From positions 106,356 through 170,355 of the forward strand of contig UESW01001791.1 of assembly GCA_900491605.1 (NCBI GenBank): a stretch of DNA of 64,000 nucleotides, written 5' to 3'. Under the pieces are notes generated by a model that ran no database searches, was not told the DNA's origin, and saw only the letters and a program-made list of their open reading frames with translations. The DNA comes from Calamus simplicifolius. Its lineage: Eukaryota; Streptophyta; Magnoliopsida; Arecales; Arecaceae. Below are positions 10,196 through 23,399 of the stretch, piece by piece. A program made the translations under genes and the position numbers. How positions within the stretch are numbered: the first letter of the stretch is position 1; every line of letters starts with the position of its first letter.

Positions 10196-13047
10196 CTTGG
10201 AGGGGGAGGAACCAAAAAAAAAAAACTCACAAATTGTGGTGAGCTGTTCTTCTTTTCTCCTAAAGCCCTCTTTTTTTGTCACTCTCTTTGGAATTGAAGG
10301 TTGGCTGCTCCAATATTTCTTTTCCTTCTCAATAATCATGTGCGGTTCTGTTTATCTAGATCATTTCTCTTCTCTAGATAGTCTAAGTTCCACCCACTAT
10401 TTTGGTTTTGGAATCTATTCTTAACTTCCACTCATAGATAAACCGTCATTAGAAGCCACAAGTGTGTGTCTGTTCCAAGAGAAGAGGTTTGGTATGATCC
10501 GATATCCATGTAGTTCTGTAATCTATGATCGTAAAGCCATTAATTCTCACGCCTTCATTCTTAATAGGAGGAGAATCGGGCTATTATGAAGGCTCACTAA
10601 AAAGTCAAAAGAGGAGATCATGGCTGAACCCAAAGCATCAGATCAAAAGCATCATATTAGAAGAAGCTCAACAGTATCCAACAAAAAAAAAAAAATTCCT
10701 CCCGCACCAATGATGCTTCCATTTGTTAGGACTAGAAGAATTCTTCAAGTTGGAAAAGAAAATCTTGGATCCACACAGTTATGCAAATATATCCATTTCA
10801 TGTTACGCAAGAGTGGCTACTAAAATTTACAGAAGCAAATACATTTTTAAGCAAAGATTGGAAGGTATGACTGCAAGATATTTATTGGTGTCAGTTGGAT
10901 ACTCGATGGGATCTTGTCATGGTGACAATGATGTCCACTATGGTATTGATGCTCGAAGTGAGTATTAAAATCATTGTCAACTTCAGATGGACCAATTCGG
11001 AGTTTCCTTGGAAAAGGAGTTGTTCGAGCCAATAAAGAAAGAAGCTGCATTGTTTAATTATATTTTCAAATCATTATTATTTCCAATCATGAGTCATATC
11101 CCAAGTTTTAGAAGCCAAACTACAGTAAAATATGCGTCAAACTAAGGAGTGTATTCTTGAAGAGGTTTACGTGTTGGTAGTTTTATGTACTTAGATCTCC
11201 TTGGTTAATAATGTGATGGTTTGGTGGAAATTTTTAGGGACCTGAGACCTCCCGTATTGTTAGGGCTGTCCTTGGTTTTATCACACGTAGCATAACATTA
11301 ACATGGTTGCCAAACACCAAGCAGTTAAATCAAGCCAGTATAAGAAGTGCCAACAGCTATTGCACATTGTCAAGCTTGTTCTCATGTCTCAGCACAAAGA
11401 CAGTACAAGTAACATCGCACTTAAAACTTTGGCCAGAACCAGTGCGAATCACTTGAAACTTGGCCAAAATCGATTAAATTTTAAAATATAAACACCAACA
11501 ATTGGTACTGTCATAGCACGCCATGACCAAGAACTTCATCAATTGGCTTCACCATTAATATCCTGTATCCACCAAGATTTGTGCATAATCTACCACAAAA
11601 AATATTTAGAATAAGTATGAGCTAACTTGCCCTCAAGAGAGAGCAGATTTTATAGTTTCATCTATAACAATGATACATTGAGGATATTTGTAGGCTCTGA
11701 GATACCTCACGGGTGACAAGATCAATTGAGTGTCCTCAAATTTAAAAAGTAGGTCAAAAACAACCTCCTGAAGCTTATAAACTAAGTATTTTCGCCACTG
11801 ATGAACTTCTAGAAAAAACTTCCTAAAAATGATGAACTAATTGGCATCAAAATGGGTCGTTGGTTTAGTTGCCATAAGATGCCATTGATGATGACAACTA
11901 TTTTTTATCAGATGCCCAAGTATGCGCCTTCAAGTTAGACTCGAGTGCATGGTCTTTAGATAATGTTTTGATGTTTTCAAATGGTGGGAGCGATGCCATC
12001 GAGTATGATATATTGAACCTTCTTAATTTTTATAATGAACTTGGGACCATCAATTGCCTTCTGATGGTGAACATCATACCATATTTGGCTATGAATTTGA
12101 TGATGCTAATAGACCTTTTATCTTAATTCTGAAGTGATACATTCAAATGTAGCTAAGTCCACCTCTTTCTCTCTTTCTCTCTCTCTTTATGAGATAACAT
12201 AAAATAGAAAACTTGTAATCCTAATAAACAATTTGGATTGAATAATTTTATCGCCAATCCAGTTGTATATTTGTGTATGCATTTACACTGGAAAAAAAAA
12301 ATATTAGTTAAAGATATGGTTTTCATAAGAGTCTCAATCCAACTAAATTAGAGAGGCTACTTTGAGTTCACTTCCACCAAAACATGATCTGTTGAAATCA
12401 AAAGGATGTTTTATGTTGTAAAAAAATGATGTTTGCAATCACATACAAATATAATGAGTAAAGTATAAATTGAAATAAACAAGAATACGATTGGTTTGAA
12501 GTGTGAATGCTCTTTTGAAGTACATTTTCACCTAGTTCTAGTGAAGTAGATTTCACCTAGTTCTAGTTTTAGCAACATATATCATCAAATAATAAAACAA
12601 TATATCACACTTTAAAGTGATGTAAGGATGATTATTCAAGCCATAAAACCCACGTGACCATTCTAAAGGCCAAATTGAAGTTGAGTTAAAACATGATTCA
12701 GTGGTTCTCAGTGTCTAGCTAAAATCATCTGCTTAATAGGCAAGTTGAATATAAAATCCTCTATTAGGCCTGTATTAAAATTATTTATTGAAAAGATCAT
12801 TTTAAAATAATCTCTGCAACAAATGATTTCAAATAGAACCCACCCCTTCTTAGAGCAATTAGATATCATTTGTTCAATCGATGATGTTAAACTCATCTGT
12901 TAAAGTGATGATTTGTGCTTGATGACATATTTTTAAAAAACAAGAGTGGCCTACTTGGCATCCTATGTAGTCCCAAGACATTAATTTTAGAAATACTTTT
13001 TTAGGACATTATTCATATAAAAAATCTATACTAGGACTTTTTTTTAA

Positions 13048-13345
13048 ATGATCCCTAATACTACCCTTATCTCTACTATTATTGTCACTATACTATCACT
13101 AACATCATTGCTATCTCTTTCACTTTGGCAGTGCTTTTATCACCACTATCATCAGTATTACCATCACTATTATTACTATCATCATTACTATTTCTATCAC
13201 ATTGTTGTCATCCTTATCCTTACTACAAACATATCATCACTGTTACAGTTGCCACTATCATTATTATCTCACACAACTTACCACTAACATTGTTAATACT
13301 TTATTTTCTCTTCAATGGCTACCATCATCTCCACCATCATTACTA
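13048..13345. repeat. Imperfect ATC/ACT-rich trinucleotide tract
   Basis: About 300 bases consist largely of the triplets ATC, ACT, TTA and CAC, with almost no G on the plus strand. The two overlapping open frames here are low-complexity artefacts. Confidence 0.8.
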
Positions 13346-14270
13346 TATTTAATTTTTTTTTAAAGATTAAGTATGCAATTACTTTTATAATTTTAACATT
13401 AGAAAAAATAAAAATAAAAGTAAAACTTCTATTTCTTGTTTCTAAAAATATAAAAATGAAAGTGATGTCGAATGTTATTTAAACTTGTAAGAAAATTCTT
13501 GTTTTGATCACATAGTTAACATAATGTGTAGGAAAGATATGAGGGCTACATGACTAAAACATGTGGGTTGGCTCTTACTTTTATGAACATCATGTACTAG
13601 TTATGACTACTTAAAAGCTACAAAAAATTGCTTACTAGAATATAGCACATATAACAAATATGAGAGATTAAATGCTGGTTGTGATCTTATATCTAAGTGG
13701 GTGTTTTTAATAATTTTTGCATTTGATAAACACATTGCCAGAACATGCATTTACTTGACATGTATGTCCTTGAAATAAACTAAGGATCTCAGAATTTTTA
13801 TGTTGGTTTAGAGTCTCATGATCATCTTAAGATAGTTTGTGTGCGCACTTGATAGCTTGAGTTCAATAGTAAAATAGATTTTGATGAAGGGTTTGTTGGT
13901 TCAATTTTGGTGAAGCCACTTTCTTTCTTATATGCATGATTTTATTTTCTCCTACTTTTCTTTTCAAAACCCATCACTTGTTTGCCATTTCTAAATGCTC
14001 AACCATGCCATCAAATAGCAACTTGCCATTAAATACTCATATGATCTATTTTTCATTTTTCTTTGTGCATCCTAAGGCTTCACAAAAGTCACAATATTGT
14101 TTCTCTGCTTTCACATCATGCACTATCTTAATATCCATTCTTTTCTTCCTTTGTCCATCTTAACAAGGGACATCTTTTGCTGAACACCCCATGTATTTTT
14201 TATTGCAAACAATTTTATGACCTATATATGCAATAAGATTCATTTGTTGCTTCTTTTGTACAGCTGAATA

Positions 14271-14396
14271 AAGAGCATCTTTTTGATCAATACTATATGT
14301 GCTTTTATCTTAAGGATATAATTACAATCATAAGAGCATCTTTTTGATCAATACTATATGTGCTTTTATCTTAAGGATGTAATTACAATCCTAAAT
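14271..14396. repeat. 63 bp tandem duplication
   Basis: The unit beginning AAGAGCATCTTTTTGATCAA occurs twice head to tail, at about 14271-14333 and 14334-14396, with only a couple of substitutions. This indicates a recent local duplication. Confidence 0.9.
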
Positions 14397-16049
14397 ATCT
14401 ATCTTACTAAGGTGACATATCATGATTGATGCCAATAATTAAACTTTTTTTTAATATATGAATAAAATTTTAAAAAAATTCAGATAAACTTTTCAAAAAT
14501 TGTCATTAGTTATGGTAGTGTGTTGTAAAGTTTGAGAAAAGATAGTTCTATAATAATTCAATGCTGGCTATACATCATGCATTAAGGTGAATAAGATGCG
14601 TAGTAATGCATTCACTCCTAAGGTCTATATAATACACAAGTGCTAGTACATCTCACATAATGTGTGGATCTTACCATATTGAATGACAAGACCATCATTA
14701 TAGCTTAATGAACGGCAGACCTAACCGGCCTTTTGAAAATATGAATGTATTAAGTGTTGATATAAATAATAATTCATGTCAAAACACATAATTGATTAGT
14801 TTACTTTTCTTTTTCTTTGTATCACCGATCATCACTATGTTGGATTTGTTCAGGGTAAGATGAGAAATTCATTTTTATTTGTTTACAAGGTTTTAATACA
14901 AAGTTCCTAATACAAGGATGTTATATTTTGTAAAAAAATTCAGACTATTTAAGGATAAACAAAATAAATAGAACTACCAAAAACTAGTAGTAAAAAGAGA
15001 ACAAGGCTTGTTTATTCCTAGAAAAAATTTTAATTTATTTATCTTTTAATTAGGAACTTTTTGCAATTTAAAAAAATAGGTAACTAAAACATGTTATTCT
15101 ATGAAATAGAACCTACATTATATCCACTAGCTACGCACCATAATACTATAGATATCAACCATTAATTTAGAATTCAATTATCATGACCACATTGTGATTG
15201 GTTTTTTAGAAGACTTTTTTCAAACCTAGCTTTCTCTCCTTCTCACTTATTGAAAATAATACTGAGAGTAGGACCTTATATTACTTGATTCAAATGCTTG
15301 GAAAACGCCTCTCAAGGGTTAATTGAAATAGAACGGGCAATTTTTAATCATCAAAAAATATCTCAATATGTTAGGAGAAGATATGATACATATATAGTGA
15401 GATATGATAGGAAGTTAAGCAAACAAAACTCTCTTGCAAAAGAACATTCTTGGCAATAGTATGTAAGCGATTTTTATATAATTAAACCATTATTTAATCT
15501 GCACAAAATGGGTCATCAACTCAAATATCTAGATTATTGTTGACCCATGCCAATTCATTGAAATTATTTGATAATAATCCAATCCCTTAAATCCTTGGTC
15601 TAAGTTACTTTATGTTGTTTTAAAATTGCTTTATGTGTAGAATTAATCAATATAAGCATTGCTACTGAACTAAAAATGCATAAAAAAGTAGCTAGATGCC
15701 GAACTTCTAACCACCTGAATATGATTGTTATAAAGATGGCTACAATCATGGGGCTTATAGTGGACCCAACAATGACAGGTTAATCAAAAGATCAACCATA
15801 AAAAATAAACAATTTAAGACTAATATTGGATTCCTTTTGCAACTTATTACATGCCTAGTTAGCACCTAGGGAACAGTACATAAAAAACTGACCATGAGCA
15901 TAATATTTTCTATAAATCAAATCATGATATATTTTCAAAGTTTCTGCAACCAAATGTGAGACCAAAGAAGAACCGGACCATCTTCTGACCCAACCTAGCC
16001 TTTCTACAAGTATGAGGAAAAACTGTCTATTGGAATTCATACATCAAAG

Positions 16050-16297
16050 CTAATTATACAAAGAAAAAAATTATTTTTCATCTTAATAAGTATAACATTA
16101 TGATAAAATTTAAATTTCACCATCATAGAAATAAAAAAAATTAATAAAAAAACTTATTACGATAAAAAATATTTTTGTCGTTATAAATAATTTTTACGAC
16201 GAGTTTAATTTTAATTTTGCCATTATAAATAAGTATATAGCGACGAAAATATTTTGTCACAATAAGATCATCACAAAAAGCCTACTTTCTTGTAGTG
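16050..16297 (-). mobile_element. CACTA-type (En/Spm) DNA transposon end
   Basis: The minus strand starting at 16297 reads CACTACAAGAAAGTAGGC, the typical CACTA terminal inverted repeat. Within 250 bases it is followed by copies of short subterminal motifs in both orientations (CGTCGCTATA, CGTCGTAAAAA, ACGACAAAAATATT). The opposite end was not found within the window at a matching position, so this is a truncated element or one lone end. A possible 3-base target copy (GTA) follows. Confidence 0.65.
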
Positions 16298-18840
16298 GTA
16301 TCTCTTTTTGTATGTAAAGGCTCATTGAAATGATAAAGGTCAAATTTTTATAATAACTTTTAATTTTAAAAAATCAAATTAAGATTCTTGAAAATTAAAA
16401 TTAATTAACTCTTTTTTTCCTATTAATTAATCTTTTATTTTAAAAATTAAGGATAAATAAATTTTTTTTAAATTAATTTGCTGCACTTCAAATATCTGCA
16501 TGAAAATGATCGCTCTCCATGCCCATCATCTCTTTCATAACGGTTGAATTAGGGTTATCACAGCTTTTTCTTGAAAGGAACAGCCTTGCACATGTGATAC
16601 CAAACTATATACCATCATGTGATCGAAAAATTAGAGCTAAAAAGGCCACAGGTCCCTTCCACCAGTATGGTCTCCAGATGCAGACACCTCAAAAGGTAAG
16701 CATATCTCTAGCTAGCTAGCTATAGTTTCTTCTTGAGCTCATTTAATTTGCTTTCACTTCTCAAAAGGTAAGCATATTATACAAACAAGGGATCGACTAC
16801 CACTAACATGTGGGTCCAACTTCAGGAGGCCTAAGCATGCATGTTACTTAAAAGCTATAGCCTTAATATTCTAGCTGGCATCTTGATGCATATATACCAT
16901 GGTGATGCTAGCTAATTGCATGACACTAAGGTTTACATAGATAAAGATCCAACATTCACGCATGAACCTTGCAAAAGAAGCCAAATTACTTAAAAGTGAG
17001 AGTGCTAGCAATAAGCTTCACCTCCTTCCAGTTGAAATATTAAATTGGAGTTCCATGTGCTTCACCAGTTATAACCAGGCTGGACGGTCAAAAGCAAGCA
17101 TGAACCTCACAGTACTCTGCCCTTCCTGTGAGTGAATGAATCCCTGGCCATCTCCTCTAAAACACTGAAACTTTGCGCCGAATCGAACACGACACCCATC
17201 CCTCGGCCCACATGCACTGCGGCCTCGGCCGACCACCGTCAGCGCCGTCACGTGATGGCAGTCCCTCCACACCGTTGGAATTAGACAATTAGGACCCTCG
17301 TCATGCACACCGTCCTTGGCCGAGATCTAAAGCCACGGTACAATGAAAAGAGCTCCGGCCAACCTAAAAGAAAGGAGACTCGGAGGGCAGGATATATATA
17401 TATATATATATATCTTTGTTCCAGTACCATGCCAGCTTGTTCTTGCGCAGTGCTACAAGCTAATTAGATATCGGAGGAGGATCGAATTTATTATCCTTCA
17501 TTGGTTGCTCATTAAGTTCATAGCTGGGACTCTCCTCTCCGATAATTGCACTCCGGGCCCATGCCAGCAATTGTGGCTTTTGAGGTCACATGATGCTCAT
17601 AATTGGGAAGCTCCAGTTGTCTAGCCTCATGTGACCCACTACGATGGAGATGGGATGATGATTCTCTATCACATTATTCACTGGCTGGTTTCCAAGCTTT
17701 GAAGGCACTCAGTACTGCGTTCATTGTGCTCGTTAGGCCAGCTGGGTGTGATCTGTTAATTAATTATGCTGCTGCTCAACAGCTAGAAGTGGTATTCTAG
17801 TCTGCCAAGTAACAGCATGCTCTCCTGGCTTGGGGAGATGAGGCATCTGGGCTTGGATTCCTGTTCTTCTGGGGCCATTCGGCGGAGAGAAGCGACAACC
17901 ACCGACTGTAACTGCAAATTGTTTTTCTTTTGGGAAAAAAAAGGTACTAAAGAAGACTTGAAAGAATATATGGATAACAAATGTATGGTGGCACGTTGAT
18001 GATTAATTTGCTGATTCAGCTTGCTTGATGTGGGAGGCTAACTTGTCTCCTGACCAGATTCCTTAAGTTCCATGACACCAATTCCTTGCATTTAATGAGA
18101 TTGATTATAAAAAGTTTGATGTTGACATATAAAATAAACAATAAATAAATTCTTTGCATTTTTAATAAAAATATTTAAATGATAAAATTGTCGTCTTCCT
18201 ACATTTCCTCACGCTCACAAAAACTGAGCAATTAATCGAAATTAAAACTATGAACACTCTGAATAATTAGGATTAATTCTTGTGTTTCTCCGATTGTTGA
18301 ACATCAAGTTCAAAATAGTTTATATATACTTCCTCAGAACCATTTTATAGAACTTTCTTTGCACTTGCTACTCCAATATTGCACCATTTGACTCTTACTG
18401 CATGATTTGGATGGTAAAAAGAATGCAAAAGATCACGTATTGAAAACTTTGCTTTGATATCAGCATAACACCGATCAAACTGAGAGAGACTACCAAAGTC
18501 TCCTTTTGATCCACATTTATGCTATCTTCTTTCGGTGATGGATGCAAAGATCTTATGTGTGTGTGAGAGAGTTCTCTTTCTTCTCAGTTCTGGTTGAACA
18601 ACCATGGGCTTTGAAATGAAATCAAAAGCTAATATACAGTGAAAGTTGATTTTTGAAACCAACTAAACAACCATTAGAGCCCACCTGAACGTTGACCTGG
18701 TCAAACAGACGTCATAGGCCAACAGATGGCCAAGCTGCTCTCTGAAAACGCCAATATTCTAGAGATTGCTACTTGGTATATATTTTGGACATGTAAATTT
18801 ATACTACAATTCACTGTTTATACTTTGAGACTGTACATCT
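16298..18840. other. Intergenic DNA
   Basis: No gene is supported. A (TA)n microsatellite lies at 17392-17413. Several 60-93 codon frames between 17069 and 17999 overlap each other on both strands and show no domain. Confidence 0.55.
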
Positions 18841-19509
18841 CTATTTCTGAAGCAGGTACAGTGCAATGAAGAAACAAAGGACAGGTATGCCAGGAAGGAC
18901 GGAAATTATAAGTGGGGCAATGTTTGCATTTGTATGGAATGATGAGCCCAGATTCCTAGCCCTAGAAGAAACAACGCTTCCATAACTTCTGAGTGAAGTT
19001 AACTCAGAGGCAGCAGTGAAAGCAAATGATTCTTGGGACATGAATTCCATGGGCAGCCGTCTGCTATTCAGGCAGAACAGTGGATCCAACCACTTGATGG
19101 GGTCTACCAAGTACAAACGATTGGCAGTGAAGTTAGTGGACCAAAATTCAACATCACTTGCTGACCCTCCGGCTGTAGGATTGGAGCACCAAGAAGACAC
19201 ACCAAGTGGCTGAAAGAAATGGAAGTGGTTGACGTGGAGGGAGGCTTGCCTTGCGACCCTGGTGGTGGATTCAGATAGGGAAGAAGAACCGGGCCAAAAG
19301 ACATTCCCCAATCCCATGAGAAGTGGATGCAGTGGAGCCTAATCTCAGGTTTTGATAAATGATAACTCGTTGGCAAAGTGGTTGCCATCCCTTCTCCTAC
19401 CTCCCTCTCCCAACTGGATAATACCATGATCTTCCCTTCACCATCTATTTTTCTGGGGTCAAAAGGAAGGATAGGCCAACTGCCACCAGGACCCACCTGC
19501 CTCCCTAAC

Positions 19510-19560
19510 CCACGTGCCCTCGCCTCCCCCTCCCATCCCTCCCCTCGCCCATTATAAAGT
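19510..19560 (+). promoter_or_regulatory. Promoter of the small two-exon gene: G-box and TATA box
   Basis: CACGTG at 19511-19516 is a G-box, the usual site for bHLH and bZIP factors. TATAAA at 19553-19558 lies 127-132 bases before the ATG, in a C-rich stretch. Both are on the side expected for the gene starting at 19685. The transcription start would be near 19585-19590. Confidence 0.6.
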
Positions 19561-19684
19561 TCATGGGCAACCAAAGAGCTAGAAGAAATCGAGCATCCAA
19601 CCTCTTAGGTTCCTCCGCTTTGCAAGAGAGGCCAGTAGCACTAGCATAGTCCTTTTTTTTTTTCCCCTCTTGTACTAGTGCTAC

Positions 19685-20721
19685 ATGGCCATGGAGGTAG
19701 AAGATGATGTGTTCTTTGCGGACTTAAGCAAGCAGATAGCTCGGCTAATTATGGATGACGATGACGAGGAGTTCCCCGTGAAGTGTCCCTCGCTTCCGGT
19801 TCAGGTGGTTCATCCTCTTTCCTCCTCTGGATTCCATGCTTGTTGATCGATTGGTGGTAAAATTGATTTCCTTCCCATGTCGTGCCTTGTCTTGGTTAAA
19901 AAGATCATTTCAGTAGATGTCTTTAAAATTCTTTGCTCTTGAGCTAGCTGCAAGCTATGACCTTGAGCTCTTTCCTTTTTTTTTTTTTTTCCTTCCTCCC
20001 TTGGTTTCCTCAGATTAAAGCTATGGTTTTTAAATCACTTTGAAGCCATGTTTGTAAGAAATAAGTGATAATATACTCTGTTTCTGTAAACTCTAGGATA
20101 AGACTAGTGCTTAGTTGTGTTCCAATAATATAAGATCCTTTGATTGTACTCTGTTCTTATTTGATCCTTCCTTTATGACATAACAAATAAAATTTTTGAA
20201 TACAGCATAGATGATATTATGGCACAAAAGTGAACTTCAGTAAAACAAGCTTTGCTAAAAAGATTAGTTAAAAGAGATGATTTTTATGGAAATATTATTT
20301 TGGTTACTAAATATTTTTATGGAATTATATAAGTTCAGAGATTATGACTGTCTGTTTTTAAGAAAACTAAAAACAACAAAGCAGTCTTGGCAAAAAAAAA
20401 AATTATTCCACTTGATAGAATATTAACAAGTGGTTTGAATGTTCTTGCCCACAGGGATTCTCTTATATGCCCCAAACATTCATGCCACCACCATATGGGT
20501 ATGAAGTGGCCTACAGAAGGGAGAGCAAGGGGACCGGAGTCTTCATTCCCCGGTCGACTCCACCTAAAAGGAAGCAGAAGGCTGGGAGATCCATTCCAGC
20601 TAACTACAACTCTCACAAGCATTATGACAAGCCTGGAGTTCCAGTCTCTAATGCCACCATCAACAACCACATATATCCTAGCTATTACAGCAATTCTACC
20701 GTAATGAAGACTCACAAGTAG
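19685..20721 (+). CDS. Small conserved plant protein of unknown function (two exons)
   Basis: Exon 1 (19685-19804, 40 codons) starts MAMEVEDDVFFADLSKQIAR and carries an acidic stretch, IMDDDDEEFP. It ends exactly before a GT donor (CAG|GTGGTT). Exon 2 (20455-20721) follows a CACAG acceptor in the same phase and encodes 88 residues to a TAG stop. The product is 128 residues. Exon 2 includes a Met/Pro-rich start (GFSYMPQTFMPPPYGYEV), a GTGVFIPRS motif, a basic PPKRKQK cluster that may act in nuclear import, and a His/Asn/Tyr-rich tail. I recognise the combination ADLSKQIA-acidic / GVFIPRS as a plant-specific family without known biochemistry. No signal peptide or membrane segment is seen. Promoter, splice sites, phase and stop agree, so the gene looks intact. 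Confidence 0.8.
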
Positions 20722-22876
20722 GAATTGGAGAGATCCTTGGCTCATGCTAACCTTGATGTGGACTTGGTTTATTGACAATTAATGTCAAGGTCTTCTATGG
20801 TTACTCTGTAAATGGAATAAGAAACCTCTTCCATCTGCCTATGTACTTGTGAAGAGGGCTTAAAATAAGCTTCCATCCCCTTCTATAAAATGTACAGTTC
20901 ACTGATGAAAGGAAGCGTAACTTAGTGAGTGTGGGACAAGGATTTATTGGATGTATTCATAGGTCATTGAATGTGTTCACTATCTTCTACATAGGGTTCT
21001 CTTGTTGATTTAAGAAATTGAATCGATCTACTGTTGAGTTTGTCATCAAAACAAGCAGCCATCTAGTGGTGGCTTATAATATTTTCCTTTTCTGCCTGTT
21101 GGGAGCACAATTGTTATTTATATGAGATCTTATTGAAAGACTACATGAGGTAGTTTGCTGCGACATGAATCAAATCCAAAGATTAAAGTAGTGGGATCTT
21201 CAAGGATTTGCTAATATCTTCTTCCAAGCTCAAATACTAGCATTCAGCATGCAAAGTAGGAACAAGATAGGACTCTAATTAAGAACATTTAAATTCTCAT
21301 TGAAGATGGTTAGAGTTCTGACCATTAGGATATCACTCAATTCCTCTTTATTTAACAAAGTTGGAAAGCGCAGGTATTAATTTTTATTTATTTTTATTTT
21401 TTATTTTTTTGCCCTTTCCCTTTCTCATTTGTTTTTCTCTCCTTTTCATTGTTAATGTCATGGGGTCATTTCTAGATGAGTGCATGTTCTGATGTCAAGT
21501 TTTGCCGGATGTTTTTGAGCGTGATTGGATCCAGTATCTGATTTATTATAATCTTATATCGTGACGCTATTACCTTCTATCATTACGCTGTCAGTTGGCC
21601 AACCCGATGTGACTTAAGCCATGCACTAATTTCGTTCGTTGTGCAGTTAGCTTACCGTCTTAATGATAATTTACTGGCATGAAAGGACTCAGGTCTGACT
21701 TATAATTCAAATATGTAGGTACGTCTCTCTCTCTCTCTCTCTCAAATTATATATATAATTTTTATTTAAGATTTTAGGATCATATGGTTTTGTCTACAAA
21801 CGGATTAGCTGAATTAGAGATGAGCTTAAAGTGTTAGAAATGATATAGAATCAACTCTAATGTAAGAAAGTTGATGGATAAAAGAAAATGACTATTCATA
21901 TGATAGGCGATAAAGTTATCATCGTAGAGCCACTCTTGCAACATCAATAGCCTATCTCAAAATAGATTCTGCCTAGCTTGTATATGTTATAAGAAAAAAG
22001 ATTGTAATATCCTAAAAAAGTTTCATGATAGATAGAAAAATAATCGAAGTGCTTATAACTTAAGTTTACTTGCTATCAATTAATTTTTACTCAAATTTTT
22101 ATGATCATATGATTTTGACCCATCAATAGATTAATTAAATTACAAGAGTTTGAGTGCTACGTGGGCATAAGCCTAGATTTAAACGTGAGAAAGATTGCCC
22201 AACAAGCATCCACCATCAGTTTGGCACCTTAATTAGATTAGATTCCCTTGGTACGCTTTTGAGGCCAGCCAATCCACACTTTGATGGTCCAGGCTGATCT
22301 CTTATGTTGTAAGATGATTAGTCCAAGAACTCAGAATTTATAAGGAATTAGTGAGTTATTCGACTCAATAATTTAGTGCTTAAAGATTCAGCACCAAGCA
22401 AAGCTCTATCATTACATAGTGCCAAAAGACTCATTGTTGTAAAACTTTTGGGATGACATACCCACTTGAGCTGGCACCTACTGTCTCATGGGATGTCCAT
22501 AGGTATGATGGTGGAACATGTGATGTATGTCCGTGCTTAACATGAGTAGGAGGAGGTGGAAGAACATGGCTGGGGCCGCGAGACAGAATCTAAGCACATG
22601 CACATGATGGATTGCCATTTGTTGGTTGTTTACTAGCCACATGTATTTGATTGGTCTCTTTGCCCTTCTATTACAATGGTATCACCCACTGCACCTCCTG
22701 GCTGAGATTCTACCATTCCGGTTGCTCACTAGTCTGGTATCTTCTTTTGGACGCAAAGGGAATGGCTAGATGCCATTTTTTGGCCCTTCTTGGGGTTGTC
22801 ATGATCTGCTCATCAGATGATGCGATAAGGATCATAAGTTTTGGTTCTGTTTTTCAGATTCCTACAAATATTTATG
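20722..22876. other. 3' region of the small gene and AT-rich intergenic DNA
   Basis: Possible polyadenylation signals (AATAAG, AAAATAAG) lie at 20816-20870. A (CT)n run covers 21724-21743. Around 21750-22170 are copies of the dispersed repeat family described for 55780-58690. The 79-codon frame at 22651-22890 has no known domain. Confidence 0.5.
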
Positions 22877-23249
22877 CTCTGTTTGGATGAAAAAAAAGTG
22901 AGAGGAAAGAAAATAGAGGAAAGAAAAGTGGAAGAAAAATAGAGAGAAAAAGTTGATAATTTACAATGACAATAATGTCCTTATTATAGATGATTAAAAA
23001 ATGCATCAGTTGTTTTTTGGAAGGGTCAATAAAAAAATGAAAGAGCACTTTTGAGTTTTCTCTCCGAAATCTCTTCGGTTTCGGAGAGAAAACTTTTATA
23101 TGGGGTCCATTACTTTTTTTTTTCCTTTTTTTTCCTCTAGTTTTCTTTTCTCCCTACTTTCTCTCCATCCAAACTAGGTAAATTTTATTTTCTCTCCTAT
23201 TTTTTCCTAGTTTTCCTTCCTCCCTAGTTTTCTTTTCATCCAAACAGAG
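22877..23249. mobile_element. MITE with CTCTGTTTGGATGAAAA terminal inverted repeats
   Basis: A 17-base perfect terminal inverted repeat, CTCTGTTTGGATGAAAA, opens the element at 22877 and closes it inverted at 23249. The sub-ends are also complementary (purine-rich GAGGAAAG left, CTTTCCTC-like right). A near-perfect hairpin with arms TTTTCTCTCCGAAA / TTTCGGAGAGAAAA lies at 23056-23094. No open frame fits a transposase. A clear target-site duplication is not evident; flanking TATGC/GCATA is itself inverted. The superfamily is undecided. Confidence 0.75.
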
Positions 23250-23371
23250 GCATACTCAATTGTGATAAAAGAAATGGTTTACTTCGAGAGAACATCTCAT
23301 TAATTAAGAACTACTCTGTTCCTATTTAGGTTCTTACATCTAGAGTTTTAACAAGAGACGATAAAACGATG

Positions 23372-23398
23372 TTTTTTTTTTTTTTTTTTTTTTTTTTT
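23372..23398. repeat. Poly-T run (27 T)
   Basis: An uninterrupted run of T, possibly the reverse of an old poly-A tail; no retroelement body was recognised beside it. Confidence 0.9.
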
Positions 23399-23399
23399 C

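Larger units (their letters stand above)
10196..16049. other. Long AT-rich stretch without a supported gene
   Basis: Open frames of 60-81 codons are scattered here but none shows a known domain, a splice-consistent partner or biased composition. Local features are listed separately: an ATC/ACT-rich simple repeat, a duplication at 14271-14396 and a CT-rich run near 12163-12188. Confidence 0.6.

Noticed and set aside
18841..19574. Two overlapping minus-strand open frames of 158 and 156 codons
   Set aside because: They overlap each other in different frames, cover the promoter of the plus-strand gene at 19685, and show no domain. Chance frames in GC-richer DNA are more likely, though a noncoding transcript cannot be excluded.
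20335..20778. 147-codon minus-strand frame
   Set aside because: It is the reverse of exon 2 of the small conserved gene.
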